Positions 6,220 to 6,767 of a stretch of 6,767 nt of DNA are shown in pieces. The translations under genes were made by a program, and so were the position numbers. This DNA comes from Spirochaetia bacterium UBA5550 (GTDB lineage: Bacteria; Spirochaetota; UBA4802; UBA5550), in assembly GCA_002425885.1 (NCBI GenBank), contig DINC01000159.1:2865-9631 (forward strand), written 5' to 3'. The first letter of the stretch is position 1. Each line of letters starts with the position of its first letter. The notes beneath the pieces are model-generated. The model had not been told where the DNA came from. It saw nothing but the letters and a program-made list of their open reading frames with translations, and did no database searches.

Positions 6220-6696
6220 TTACTTTTTATTTACCGGCAGTGTAGCTCTTGTTGTTATTATCGCCATACCTACCCAGAAGATTGCGCCGAGTATAACAGC
6301 AGATATAACAAGTGCAGGAACTGCAAGGGACCAGAAACTTCTTATATAAACTCCATAAACAAGAAGAGCAGCAAGTGCTGCAGTTATAAGGCAGAGGAAG
6401 AAAGCCTTAATTTTGGAGTTATCTTTTTTTTCAACAATTTCAGGCATTGGAGGCACCACCTTTATAGTAAGAATTACCCATCCTATCCAGAACCCTGTGG
6501 CAAGAACCCATAGAGTTATAACAGCAATGGGTATTGCGGCTGAATAGTATGTGAAGCTGTTTAATCCGTTTAAATCAGCAGAGGAGAATGATGAAAAATC
6601 CCCGTTATTGATTATGAAAAAAGAAAAGACTGACAACGCGAACAGACCGGCAGAGAGAATTACGGCCAGAAAGCCCCAGATTTTTGCTCTCGGCAT
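6220..6696 (-). CDS. Four-helix integral membrane protein with internal duplication, function unknown
   Basis: I do not recognise this 158-residue protein. It has four hydrophobic segments, about residues 6-29, 51-78, 97-118 and 122-148, with a charged central loop EIVEKKDNSKIK (86-97) and short basic ends. The two halves match each other: residues 4-28 align with 94-118 (shared K, I, F, A, L, A, L, V, I at equal spacing) and 52-83 align with 123-154, where FWIGWVILT mirrors FWVGMAIIT. The first half has a ~19-residue polar Ser/Asn/Gly-rich insertion between its helices (31-50). Positive charges suggest both ends and the middle loop are cytoplasmic. The start is secure because an in-frame TAA lies about ten codons upstream with no other ATG or GTG between; a GGGG lies eight bases before it. 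It heads the glycosyltransferase unit, so it may anchor the enzymes or serve the same lipid substrate, which is inference only. Confidence 0.8.
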   Translation of the reverse strand: MPRAKIWGFLAVILSAGLFALSVFSFFIINNGDFSSFSSADLNGLNSFTYYSAAIPIAVITLWVLATGFWIGWVILTIKVVPPMPEIVEKKDNSKIKAFFLCLITAALAALLVYGVYIRSFWSLAVPALVISAVILGAIFWVGMAIITTRATLPVNKK

Positions 6697-6759
6697 ATTA
6701 TTGCCCCATGGAATGTATGATTATGATAGACTCTGACAGGTTAGATTCAGGTAAACATA

Positions 6760-6765
6760 TGTCAA
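6760..6765 (-). promoter_or_regulatory. Possible -35 element upstream of the four-gene unit
   Basis: The minus strand carries a perfect TTGACA at the very right edge of the window, 64 bases before the start of the membrane-protein gene. At 16-18 bases downstream there is no good -10 (TAACCT at best). CATAAT, nearer the gene, is a good -10 but lacks a -35. The promoter of the unit is therefore not settled, and it could also begin outside the window. Confidence 0.2.
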
Positions 6766-6767
6766 CT

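Noticed and set aside
6551..6736. 61-codon plus-strand frame at the right edge
   Set aside because: It overlaps the start of the membrane-protein gene antisense and has no supporting signal.

Overview
The window reads as chromosomal DNA of a bacterium of moderate, slightly AT-leaning composition with ordinary Shine-Dalgarno translation. The WG-repeat gene has a classical Sec signal peptide, and the SprA-type protein family is one I associate with Gram-negative bacteria. I cannot name a genus with confidence. There are seven protein-coding genes, one of them cut by the left edge, and no RNA gene, insertion sequence, CRISPR array or phage gene that I can see.

Layout from left to right. At 1-787 (minus) lies the N-terminal 262 codons of an HpcH/HpaI (citrate-lyase beta type) aldolase-like protein that runs off the left edge. 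At 898-1380 (minus; open to a GTG at 1476) is a small SprA-related putative metalloprotease with an HEAAH motif. Divergent from it, 1566-3023 (plus; first ATG 1554) encodes an exported protein of ten WG repeats followed by a cysteine-bearing C-terminal beta-rich domain. It is the only plus-strand gene and meets the next gene tail to tail, 10 bases apart, beside a nested inverted repeat.

From 6696 down to 3034 (minus) runs a compact four-gene unit. Its order is a 4-TM membrane protein built from two copies of a two-helix unit, two tandem paralogous family-4 glycosyltransferases (GT-A then GT-B, joined by an ATGA overlap), and a SAM-dependent methyltransferase whose start overlaps the end of GT-B by 14 bases. 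The last three genes look translationally linked and probably act in one pathway: two successive sugar transfers, or two alternative ones, followed by methylation of the glycan or its carrier. The membrane protein could be a partner or an anchor. Acceptor and donor cannot be read from the sequence.

The most interesting points are the duplicated glycosyltransferase plus methyltransferase module, whose distinctive signatures I recall from uncharacterised pairs in Actinobacteria, the internally duplicated membrane protein at its head, and the unassigned cysteine-rich tail of the WG-repeat protein.
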